A stretch of DNA of 64,000 bases, taken from contig CALYLX010000159.1 of NCBI GenBank assembly GCA_944990035.1, positions 1,302,001-1,366,000 on the forward strand, in the 5' to 3' direction. The position numbers and the translations under genes are program-made. Below, one piece after another: positions 32,894-43,873 of the stretch. Source of the DNA: Clitopilus passeckerianus (taxonomy: Eukaryota > Basidiomycota > Agaricomycetes > Agaricales > Entolomataceae). The notes under the pieces are model-generated. The model did no database searches. It worked only from the letters and a program-made list of their open reading frames with translations, and was not told the origin of the DNA. Within the stretch, counting starts at the first letter, position 1, and every line of letters starts with the position of its first letter.

Positions 32894-35800
32894 ATGCCTC
32901 CTAAAAACAAGTCAGGCGGGGAGCCAATGAAGCAGAAAAGCCTCATCTCTTTCTTTGGAAAGGCTCAGCAGACTCCTAGTGCCAATAACAGCTCGAAGGC
33001 AACTACCAAGCCGTCTGCCAATTCTGGGGCTTCAAGCGACGTGTCTACATTCATGCCAACTTCATCTCCAGAGCCGGCCACACCAATCAGCAAGCCAGCC
33101 GCCAAACGCGCTCTAGCAGCTTCTGGAATGGCCAGCTCCAGCTCCTCTATCGGAGCTAGTACTCCTCCCACTAGCGATCCAATTGATATAGACATGGTGT
33201 CTTCTGAAGAGGATGACCAGCCAGTTAAGGCGCAAGTACGTTGTGTATATACTCCTGAGATGGTAAGGAAAGGTCTAACAGGCTCCCAGTCACAGCGCAA
33301 ACGCAAAGTGGTGGTTGTCGATACTGATGAAGAGGACTCGCCAAGGACCTCTCGCAAGAAGGCGCAAGCGGACTCTTCGCCTCTTGCTAAAGGTGTGTAG
33401 TTTTGTATGAAGGTATATGCTGCCTACTCTAATTGTTTGATAGTGTCGAAAAAGCAGAAATTATCCCAGCCGGTAACCGATGATGAAGACGAGGATGATG
33501 ACGCCGTGACTTCCTCTTTCTCTCAACGGTTGACAAACTTCAAGAAGTCACCTGTCAAAAAGGGTACGCATATACCAACAACATCGAGACAAGTTATGCG
33601 TGTTGATATATGCAATCTTTCCAGGCCGTAAATCGCGTTCAGTCGCGTCTGACGACGATGACTTCATTGTGCCGTCTGATACTGAAGAAGAGGATACAAG
33701 GTCTTTAAAATCTGCCACTTCCCGCTCTTCCTCCCGTCTCTCCAATGCGTCCGACTTCGACGACGATGACGAAGAGGAAGTGAAGCCGAAGAAGGGCAAG
33801 GCTTCCAAAGCGAAGGCTTCTTCCAAGGCCAAGGATACCAGTGCAGCTGCGTCTTCAGGCACTGCTTCGGGAAACAATATCTTCTTGACAGCAGCAGAGC
33901 AACGCGAACGGGGCCGCAAGGACGAGAAGAAATCTACTGAAGAACCCTATGCCTTCCTTCAAGATGTTACGGATGTAAGCTTTTCGAATTCCCTCCGCTC
34001 TGACTCGGCTCATACTTAGGGTCTTCTCCAGAAAGACGGCCGCCGATCCGGGGAACCAAATTATGATCCAAGAACTCTTCGTATTCCCGCGTCCGCCTGG
34101 AAAGATTTTACACCTTTTGAGAAACAAGTAGCTACATCTGTGCCTTATCTGCTTTAATCTGTTGCTGATAACTTGGTACTCAGTTTTGGGAGGTTAGTCT
34201 TCACTGCGTTCTCTAATCTGTGGCCTTCTGAAACGTCGACAAGATCAAACAAAATCATTACGACACTGTATGTAACCTATTCGGCATTTGTACGTCGAGC
34301 CTAAACTCATCTACATCGTTACATTAGATTCTCTTCTTCCAGAAAGGGTAGGTTCTCATGCTGCTATTTCTTCCCTTCTATGGCTGACAATGGTGCAGGA
34401 AGTTTTTGGAGGTTAGGGATCTTGTTTTGATTTTTTCGGACACGTCCTAAATTTTCGTAGCTCTACGAAGATGACGCTCGTATTGGTCACCGAGAGTTTG
34501 ACTTGAAGATGACCACAAGGGTCAAAATGTCCATGGTAGGACTATATTCACAGGTGCTCCACCAGCTGTTTAATAACTCGCTCTTTTCAGGTCGGTGTTC
34601 CTGAGATGTCATTCAACTTTTGGGCAGCGTGAGTCATTAGCCCTCGACCAATGTGGATTTGTAACTCATAGTTGCCTATCATGCAGGAAATTCCTTGGGA
34701 AAGGTAAGAGTTATCGTTTTATATGGCTGATGTCGCGTCTCATATGAACTATCCAAGGCTATAAAGTTGGAAGGGTAGATCAAGCTGAGACGGCGCTCGG
34801 CGCAGAGATGAGAATGGCTGCGGACAAGTCGAAGGGTAAGGCTAGCACGGACAAAGCCCGCGACAAGATTGTGCGAAGGTATTGAATATCCATCCATTTC
34901 CCTACCCCTGAAGTGCTCAAGATGCTCGTGACAGAGAACTGAACAAGGTTTTTACAAACGGCACTCTTGTCGATGCTGAACTCTTGACCGACGACCAAGC
35001 TGGGCACTGCATCTCCATCTTCGAAGAGGAAGCCGAAGACCGTTCAGGCGAGAGCAAGTTCGGTATCTGCATACTGGACTGCGCTACTTCCCAGTTCGAC
35101 ATGAGTAACTTCCAGGATGACATCTGCCGCACGAAACTCGAGACACTTATGCGGCAATTGCGACCAAAGGAGTTGCTATTTGTCAAGGTATTTCACAGGA
35201 ACGATTCTATGCCCATTTGTTCCACCTTCTAACTGTCTCGAAGGGAAATCTTTCGACGACTACAAACCGTCTCCTGAAGGGAATTCTACCTGCCGCCTGT
35301 CTGTGGACTGGCCTGCGTACCGTCGAAGGCCTCGACTATGATCAGACTCTCTCGAAGCTTCACGAACTTTACCCTCCGGAAGATGGTGGTATGGATGATG
35401 AAGAACCTCTACCCAAGTCTGTCCCGGAAACCATCCGATCAATGGTGTCATCTCGCCCAGCTATCAAAGCTCTTGGCTCAATCATCTGGTGAGTTAGCTG
35501 GCCCTTGACCGAGACTGTGCCCTATTGACAATGTCAATCTCAGGTACCTCCGTCAGCTTAATATCGACAAGGAGATATTGAGCATGAAGAATTTCAACGT
35601 CTATGACCCCATGAAGCGCGGTCATGGGCTTGTGCTTGATGGCCAGACATTGGCTCACATTGAGGTCAGCCATCAAATTGTAATTCCCATGCTTTTCAAT
35701 TCATTCATTCATTCATTGCTAGGTCCTACTTAACAACGAAGGCACAGAGGACGGCTCCTTGCTAAAATTGCTCGGTCGATGTGTTACACCTTCGGGTAAG

Positions 35801-38396
35801 ATACACTTCCCATACTGGCATAATTTCTGAGGCTCATTTAACCATGCTAGGCAAGCGCTTATTCCGAATATGGATATGTATGCCGTTACGAGAGATTTCT
35901 GATATCAATGCAAGGTGCGAAAGGGTGCCGTATACTTGGGGTCGTTCTAAGTGTTTCTAGACTCGATGCTGTCCAAGACCTCATAGATCATCAAAGCTTT
36001 GAGGAGGCATTTACTAAGCTCGCCAAAGGGCTGCCTGATCTGGAGCGCATTGTCTCGCGTGTCCATGCAAAAAGCTGCCGAGTCAAAGACTTCCTGAAGG
36101 TCCTTGAGGTATGCGGCCTGGGACTCTCCTGAGGCTTCCCTCTCAATCTCTTCTTAGGCATTCAAACGGCTCAGTAAAGGTCTCAATGAGCTAGCTGATG
36201 AAGCAGAAAACTTCAAGTCCAAGACTGTCTTGGGATTGCTCCGTGCTGCGCCAGACCTTCGCCCTTACATCAAAAGTATCGAAGAGCTCTTTGTTCCTCC
36301 AACTTCCGACAAAGGTACGTAGCGTATGTCTTTTCCGTGTTCCTTTCTCATGATTCGATTCAGACGACGAGCTAGTCCCACGAGAGGGCAAAGACGAAGC
36401 CTACGACACTGTCATGAACGAGATCAACCAGCTCGAGAAGGATCTTGCCGGTGACCTCAAAAGATTGGAGAAGAAAGTTGGGTCAGTGACACGATCTCTT
36501 GAAGAAGGTCACGATCTGATTCCCAAGACTACAGGTTTAAATTATCATACTGGCACAGTGCGATCGGGAACAAGGTGTGTCCACCCATGCAATTGTGCTG
36601 CCCATTCTGAAGCGAGATTAGGATATCTACCTTGTGGAAGCGCCTGCCAGTGAGAAGAATGTGCCAGATGATTGGACTAAAAGTGGGGGTACGAAGGTAA
36701 ATAAAGCTCGTATCCCACAGACCTGGACAACTTGCTCACTGGGCTCAGGCCAAGACCAGGTGGCTGGTTCGTCCGTTACAAGGCAAAATCCGCCAGCTGA
36801 AAGAAGCAAGAGAAACCGAGCTACAGCCACCAAGGCCTTCAAATCCAAAGTATTCGAAGAATTTGATACAGATCGTGGAGAATGGCTCCGCGCAGTCAGA
36901 GTCCTCGCGGAGCTCGACTGTTTGCTTTCTCTTGCAAAGGCTTCCATCGCTATAGGAGAGCCTGCCTGTAGGCCGGAATTCGTCGAGGGAGACTGCGCTT
37001 GGGTCGATTTCGAGGAGCTCAGGCACCCAACACTTTCCCTGAGTACCTCTGTTCAAGCTTTCATTCCTAATAATATCAAGCTGGGTGGGAATGTGGGCCG
37101 GATAACATTGCTGACTGGTACGTTCCCCATAATGTTGCTTTGCCTCAGGCTAAAACCTTTTCCTCCAAAGGTCCGAACATGGCGTGAGTTGACTTCCACG
37201 TTGGGTGCAGTCCTGAGTACTGACATATTTCCTGATGGCAGAGGGAAATCGACGGTACTTGCCTTCATATCAAACCTTGTTCTGACGTCTGACATCTTCG
37301 TAGGCGATGCGAATGACCGCCACCGGCGTTGTGAGTCTGACATTCGTTCCTATATGCATTTATGTGTCCAATACGCTTGCCATGTGTTCTAGATCATGGC
37401 ACAACTGGGCATGCTGGTCCCCGCGTCCCGAGCAAGGTTAGTCGAATGCCACACTGTCCAACAAAAAACTCAACGGCCTCACTTAGATTATGTCCCGTTG
37501 AATCAATCATCACCCGAATGGGTGCTTATGATAATATGTTTTCTAATTCTAGTACTTTCAAAGTGGAGCTAGACGAATGGTGCAACGGCGTGACTCCTTG
37601 AATCATTGGTTTGGACTGACTTCAACTCCTTAGCTGCAAGATTCTTCGCGACGCTACACCAAAGTCACTGGTAATCCTCGATGGCAAGTAACCTTTACTC
37701 TGGCTGGGTATATCCACTGACAATGGGCCAACAGAGCTTGGAAGAGGAACTTCAACCTACGTAAGGTTTTCCCCGTTTGCTACTTTGCTGCGAAATTGAC
37801 CCTTTCCAGGATGGAATGGCAATCGCAGGCGTAAGTAGACTCCACTCACACTAGTGAGATATTTGCTGAATAGCGCTTAGGCCGTCCTGCATCAACTAGC
37901 CACTCATACCCTCCCGCTGGCGTTTTTCGCAACGCACTATGGTTCGCTCACTGACGACTTTGCCTACCACCCTAACATAAGAACTATGCACATGTCTACT
38001 ATCGTTGACGATGAGAAGCGTGATGTACGTTTTTGATGGCGAAACTTTGTACTCTGCTAACTTGTTCCACAGATCGTGTTTTTGTTCAAGCTCGTCAAGG
38101 GTGCTGCAACTGGCTCATTTGGCACTCATGTTGCCAATCTTGCCGGAGTACCGACAGCTGTTGTTGATCGTGCTGATCTGGTTTCGAAGAAGTTCGCTCT
38201 CCAATTCAAGGAGAGGCTTCAGGCCAAGAAGAAGAATGATGCCGCTTCACGATTGCCTATGGTTGCCCAGGCCGATTTTGCCTATCTACTCAAGGTCGCA
38301 ACTGGCGCCTTGCAGCTTCCGGCAGATGCCGTTCGACGCAAGGAATTGCTCACCATCCTACGACAAACTGTCAAATGCTACGTGAAGGAGCCGTGA
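32894..38396 (+). CDS. MSH6: MSH6, MutS-homologue mismatch-recognition protein (one frame break)
   Basis: Partner of MSH2 in MutS-alpha, which recognises base mismatches in the nucleus. Start ATG 32894. A canonical PIP box, [14 protein letters not shown], sits at residues 13-26 for PCNA docking, followed by a long acidic, Ser-rich linker. The mismatch-binding domain is intact: [20 protein letters not shown], then [19 protein letters not shown], which is the F-x-E mismatch-contact motif (F-L-E here), and [20 protein letters not shown]. Later come [20 protein letters not shown] and [20 protein letters not shown]. The ATPase has [20 protein letters not shown] (Walker A), [36 protein letters not shown] (Walker B) and [13 protein letters not shown]. 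Stop 38394-38396; about 25 exons. The frame breaks once: after [10 protein letters not shown] the next conserved residues NRATATKAF need one extra A in the run at 36813-36815. All downstream domains are well preserved, so a consensus error is more likely than gene loss. One intron (37684-37734) begins with GC. Confidence 0.94.
37684..37734 (+). other. GC-AG intron inside the MSH6 Walker B segment
   Basis: The donor is G|GCAAGT and the acceptor CAACAG. Only this removal recreates the invariant ILDELGRGTS. GCAAGT is the textbook context of a GC-AG intron. Confidence 0.85.
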
Positions 38397-38879
38397 TCAA
38401 AGCCATGATCATCTCCACCCTTCTTACGTTCTCGGAAATTGCTTTCTCATGCTTATCAATTGACATATCCTATTAATCCGCTGCCGCAATACTGACTTTC
38501 AATGTAGATATGATAGTCCCGGCTACTTACTTATAATACCTTTATCCACGTTTGAACAAAAATTATATCCGCGTTGCGCTTGCATATTGGGATGACGGGA
38601 CTGGTGAAGATATATTGAACACTCTTTTAATAATGCGGCCTTGATGATTGTGATGAAAACAAGCTTTTAGACTTATAATGGGGCCCAAATGAGATTAGAC
38701 TTCATTAGCATTCACAACTCTCTAAAAACATATGTGACGCAGTGCATCTCTGGGGTAGGCACATTAATGAAAGACTCGTGTTAGGCGAACCAAGTGGCCA
38801 CCTGTGTGAGATGAACCCTCTACGCTGATCGAGATGCGAAGGCACTTCCACCGGATATTGAATCCAGCTAGTACCGGTT
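38397..38879. other. Convergent intergenic region
   Basis: AT-rich 3' flanks of MSH6 and the CFA20-domain gene. No gene seen. Confidence 0.45.
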
Positions 38880-39898
38880 TCATGCATCTCCATACAGCTC
38901 AAACTCCCATGGAATCTTTTGTGCCGGCCCAGCTGTGTCAAACCAAATCCTCCTGAGCCTGCAAGTCGCATAGACACGCACATACGCTACATGAGAGTAT
39001 CTGCTAGAAGGGCCCATGTGGATACCCGCAGCTACAGTAGACTGGAGTTTGTCGCAAGTTTGGGAGCCGTGTTTGCCCAGATACTCCTGTCTCTGATCAT
39101 TGACCTCCACGCTTGAGTTTCGAACAAGTTTTAAGGAGGAGAAATAGGGGATGTAGGCTGGCAAGTGCAGCGTGATGGTGCACCATGAGGTCAGCGGATT
39201 CGTCGATGGCGGTGGGAATGCTAAAGGTAAATGGAGAAGGGCAGGGGAGTTCAGAGAAGATGGTGGTTTCAGACGAGGTGTTTTCTGTATTGAAGGTTAG
39301 TACTGTGCGACAGAGAGGAAATTGTAGAGGCTTTGCGCCTAAAGCCACATATCGTTCAAGTAGTAGCAAGTAAAGTATAAACAAGTAGATTCGTTGTCTT
39401 TCGGGAAAAATAAAGAGGCATAAGAATAAAATGTACCTGAAAAGTAGACATCCTAAGGATTCCGAAGCGGCCCAATTGATCCACAAGGCCTACTTCAAAA
39501 GACCAGTCTTTTTTCATATTACGAACCTGCATATGCATCCAAGGAAGCTTGAGGCCAAGATCGTTGGACTGATCACGAGTGGCATGACGGAGAGAGAAGA
39601 AATTAGTTAGGGTGATCCGTGGACACTGGATATAGGCATGCTTCGGCGCGTCAGATTCAATCTGGAGTACTGTCTGTGTCAAGTGGTAGTCTTTTGGTGG
39701 CGAGTCATGAGGTTGTGGTGCATCTATCAGCGACCTGTTCTGTTGGTGTGCCGCATCTGAAAGTGCTGCGTAATCTGGTAACAACCGCACACCCGAATCT
39801 TCCGAGGAGGCGTTGTATACTCGAAACAATTGCAAGGGTTCAGAACTTGTTGAAGAGAACAACGATATCATAGGCGAATGTTCTGAGGAAATTAACAT
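38880..39898 (-). CDS. CFA20 (DUF667) domain protein
   Basis: Start ATG 39896-39898 (MLISSEHSPMISLFSSTSSE); an alternative start is the internal Met at 39871. The N-terminal part is variable; then the CFA20 fold is readable: TVLQIESDAPKHAYIQCPRI, LGLKLPWMHMQVRNMKKDWS, FEVGLVDQLGRFGILRMSTF with the typical E-V-G-x-x-D and R-x-S-T-x-Q elements. After one intron ending AATACAG come KTPRLKPPSSLNSPALLHLP and NPLTSWCTITLHLPAYIPYF. The C-terminal half reads YVRVYATCRLRRIWFDTAGP. Stop 38880-38882; about 300 residues, two exons. In ciliated organisms CFA20 is an inner-junction protein of axonemal doublets, but dikaryotic fungi have no cilia, so the role here must differ and is unknown. It lies tail to tail with MSH6. 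Confidence 0.85.
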
Positions 39899-42800
39899 TT
39901 CAGTGTCCAAACTTTCGAGAAAGATGATGATGGTGGCCCGAAAAACCGATGCAATCCCGATTTCCGATTCCGATGCACACAGCTTCTCAACCTCAGAAAA
40001 AATGATCGAAATCGGATCTCTCGGGGTACCTTCGTTGTTCTGAAGTCATTCGTTCACTATATCTCTGCACCAAGCTAAAATCTTTTGGCCTCCCTCAGGT
40101 AATGTCTTGCAGTCTAAGGAAGGCTTCCTACGGTTCTCGAAGTCCCGGTTTTCCGCATCAGGCTCATTTGTAGAGAATGAATTCTGATAGAAAGGAAGAT
40201 CCTCGTGACGCACCTTGTCGATCAGGTAAGAAGGTCAGAACATAGGGGCGCCTTGTCGACGTGCATGTGTTTTGAGAGCTCGAAATTTGCACAGACACCA
40301 GGCTGCAGGTAGTCCGGCGGAATCCAACCAAGGAGCCAGTGACTATGAAATGCTTGTCCGGCGTGGTATGCATTGCCAATCACAAGCGCTTTCGGTCGAA
40401 TATACCTAGGGGCCAAGTGTAACAAAACGTGGTTGACTGACAGCTACAATACATACCACACATCATATTCTCAGTCAGGTAAATCAGCAGATCTACAAGA
40501 GCTAACCCCTCCTGCGTCAAGTCATGACGATCACAAAACACCACACCGGGTGAGTCTCCGAGGATAAGGCAAGGCTGCCAGATGCTTAAACTTAAAATGT
40601 TTTAACATGCCTGGCTTATCGTTCCAGCGCTGTTGATTAATTTCCGAGGTCTTTTTAAGCACCCGGCGGCGTGTCGTAAGACTGATGTGACAAGTTTCGA
40701 GGTGCAAAGCTCCTTTGACGGCTTGCAACTCAGACGTCGGTGGAAGTAGTGGGTGGGCAGCTGTAAATTATATATGTATGCCGTTAAACTATTCCCCGGA
40801 AGTATTCCCAGCCATGAACAGCAGGTGCTGCTCGCTTTTTTCTCATGCTTAGATCCGTGTGGTGGCGCATTTTGTCTTCACCCATTTTCATTATTGAACC
40901 GACTCGGACGTATCCTGATAATTCCAATGCTAGGGGTTTACTAAAAATATAGGCGTATAAGACGTGTTTTGGGCTTGTTTTAATCTCGAGTGACAACCCA
41001 ACACAGTTGTCTGCGGACAGTACCAAGACGAATATTCATTCAGCTGTTGTTCCTCTTTTGCCAAGTTATCGGCCTTCACTACGTCTCTACTTATTGACAA
41101 AATACTTAGGTTCTAGTCAGGTGGTTTCTATCTTCACCCTTTTTGTTTTAGAGCGCCTACATTGATTTGACATCATCACTGAAGAGTTTCTGAGAGTAAC
41201 ATTGCCGCCCATGGCCGGGGAACTGTGCATCCGGGTGGCAATTTTGGGGTGTTCGTCACAGAATGGGGTAGATACACAGTTTTTCGCCGTTATCGAAGAG
41301 TCTAACATTATCGTAACAATGACACCGGGAATATTTTTGAATAGCCGTACACGAAAGTGGCTCGTCTCTACTGAGCTTCGCAGGATAAATATATTTCGTT
41401 ATCTTGTGTTGTCAACGAGGCATGGCCATCCGTGCACCTTGGCTTGCGAGTGTCAGTATTTTCCGGCCGCCGACCAAGGCTTGAAGCTGCCGACTGATAT
41501 GATCTCATAGACTATTACGCTCCCTATTTTCTGTTTTCAGCACCTTGACATATCCGCATAAATTTCAATCTCAGTTGTTGTAATAGAATGTCGGACACCT
41601 GTGTCTGGATTTTTCCGGTGGCGAGGGAAGTCGAAGCGTAGGCGAGTGATGGACGAGTGGTGGGTGTCATAAGAAATCCATCACAAATGTTTTCTCCATT
41701 TATTCGATGGCCGATTCTCAAGAAAATACTTGTTGTCAAGTATGAGGGTACGAAAGCCGGAATGCTGGAGGGTAGTCAATGAAGAAAATTGTGACGATTT
41801 GGGGACTTGATGGAATAGCGCTAGGTTCGGGGCGGAGTGGGTAGTCATATGATAGATCGTCACCTGGTTTCTGCGCCGCCGGTCTAGATGGCTTGACGGA
41901 GAGAGAAAAAACATCCTTCAATCAGAAGCCAGGTGACAATTCCTATCATGAGATTACGAGAACTCCAGTAAATGGGATTTTTATCCGTCATACACAATGT
42001 CTCAAACCACTAAATTGACCCTTATCAGGTTGACGTTACTTGAGTCCCGAATCAATGCTTTTCACGTTGAATAGCAACAAACTCTGTCTTGTCCTGGTAT
42101 CATAATCGTTACACCCAAATTATGGGGGATAACAGGACTTCTGACCATTGATGAGCCGAAAGCGATACCCGAATCGTTCCCCCCCCCCAGCTGACTCCTC
42201 AGTCATCAACAGGCCCCGGAACTACCCTTTTGCCCTCCATTCGACATCGTACAGGGCTTGCAGTGTCGCAGGAAGCCGGCGTACCTACACACGCGATCTC
42301 TCCCAAGAATTTTCTAGAGAGCGATGCCAGTTGAATTGCGAAGGTGGCTGCATTTGTGGAGGCGGCGCATCGCGTGAGTATCCATGATGTATTGCCTATC
42401 TGTATGGATGCGGATACGTTAGAACGGGGTTTACTGCGTGGTGACCTTGGTAGGGGAGCGTGAACAAGTGAGAAACGTCAAATGTTCTATGTCGTCCAGC
42501 GGCGTGAGCGAAGGAAAATGTGTTCTGTCGTACACGGAGGGTGGCGTAGCCAGGCCAAACGTCATACTTTGCGTCGATGATACGGCTCTTTCGTTAATTG
42601 TGGGTCCAATTCACCTTCTTATAGATAACAGCGAGGGGAGAATCTCTCACGCAGGGACGATAAGTTGCAGCTTTTGTGCTGTAGCTAAGAGGCTGATGAT
42701 CTGCATAGTACAGCTGATCTTCGTGATCAATGATGCAAGCGTTTATAGTCCTGTGGTGGTGCAGGGCTGCGGGTACCGGAAATTGTCAGGAGTTCGCCGA

Positions 42801-43873
42801 ATGCTTGAGGACAGGAGGAGGAGGGAGGACACCGGCAGCCGTATACATATGTCAGAAAGAAGACGTCTCAGAGTGAAGGATCCGCACACTGAGGTCAGTG
42901 CGCAGTCCAATTCGAGGCAAGAAGTTACAAGGATCAACTATCGGGGATTGTTTCAATTGGGATTGGCAAAATGGTCATGCAGCTTGAGCGTGCCGTAAGA
43001 GTATGTTTTCTTGTTTCTCCATATGTCAGCAAATGGCGATACGGATTCCAGTCCATCGGGTTGTGGCCAGTACAGCAAGCCTCCCTGGATTGAGCAAGAC
43101 GTCACGATTAGGGGAGCGTTCATGTATGATACAACAATGCATTGCTGAGTTGGAAAATACCACGCTTTACAAGGATCACCATGGTGTTGGGAAGTCCAGA
43201 AGGCTGCGAAGGTGAAGATCAGAGGCATAATTGAGCATTGGCATGAGATCTGAGCGCCCTGAATAGTACAATGCCGTGCGAAGACTCGGCAGGACGAAGA
43301 TGGGGCGAAAAATGAGGTGGCTACGAAGGTGGGGGCCGATACGGGAGGTATGTTTGAAAAAAAATTACTTTAAGAATCAACAACGACACATGTGAGGTGA
43401 AAAAACAACAGACAGAAGGTGCAAAGGCAGCTGAATCCGATCAGAGTAAAAGTTTAGGATGTTATGGAATCGATTCCGAGGGATTGTGCCTTGGTGTAAC
43501 GGTCGAATAGGCTGTTGGATAACGAAAGGCGTGCGAGGAGAAGGAGGTCCGGTTCGATTTCGCGGGTGTTGAATGATTTCTGTATGGAGCAAGCAAACAG
43601 CAAGGCGCCGCATGTCTGCCACTTGGGTGCGGATCCTTCAGAGACGTTTCCCTAATTTGGTGCACCAACATTCACAGCCCGCTCAATTGCTCGTATTCTA
43701 CGGAGATCTGGCACAAAGCAAAGCGATCCTCGGTGTATTTGTATTTTAATAATTTATCGCTGCACGTCCCATCGATGCAGCATGTCGTGCCTTGCTTTTT
43801 CATCCCTTCCAACGGCTTCATATAAGAATCCAACATCGGCCCTTCGCCACTGGATACGAACATCTGCCCTCTA
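39899..43873. other. Gene-poor stretch of about 4 kb
   Basis: Apart from the degraded minus-strand coding fragment at 40046-40600, I see no gene. A plus-strand open frame of 186 codons at 42438-42998 has no motif, atypical composition and no exon partners. The last 500 bases before 43874 are probably the promoter and 5' leader of the low-complexity gene. I did not find terminal repeats or transposase motifs. Confidence 0.4.
40046..40600 (-). pseudogene. Degraded or partial coding fragment, family unknown
   Basis: Three minus-strand pieces read like one protein. The first is PCLILGDSPGVVFCDRHDLT then QEGLALVDLLIYLTENMM. The second follows a plausible GT-AG intron: YIRPKALVIGNAYHAGQAFH then SHWLLGWIPPDYLQPGVCAN and FELSKHMHVDKAP. 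The third is in another frame: YLIDKVRHEDLPFYQNSFST, NEPDAENRDFENRRKPSLDC, KTLPEGGQKILAWCRDIVNE, with stop at 40046-40048. Pieces two and three need a one-base shift around 40229-40245. I found no start codon or 5' exons. The composition looks like real protein, but I do not recognise the family. It could be a truncated gene relic or a complete small gene with one base missing and an unseen first exon. Confidence 0.45.

Noticed and set aside
35699..35716. ATTC/TCAT microsatellite
   Set aside because: A short tetranucleotide repeat inside an MSH6 intron; too short to be of note and does not disturb the splice sites.
42438..42998. Plus-strand open frame of 186 codons
   Set aside because: No motif, no signal peptide, no intron partners, atypical composition with long charged runs; treated as a chance open frame.
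43475..43575. tRNA-like sequence (GGTGTAACGGT followed by GGTTCGATT)
   Set aside because: A-box and B-box look-alikes are present, but the T stem does not pair (TCCGG against TCGCG) and no acceptor stem could be formed, so it is not a functional tRNA; at most a tRNA-derived fossil.
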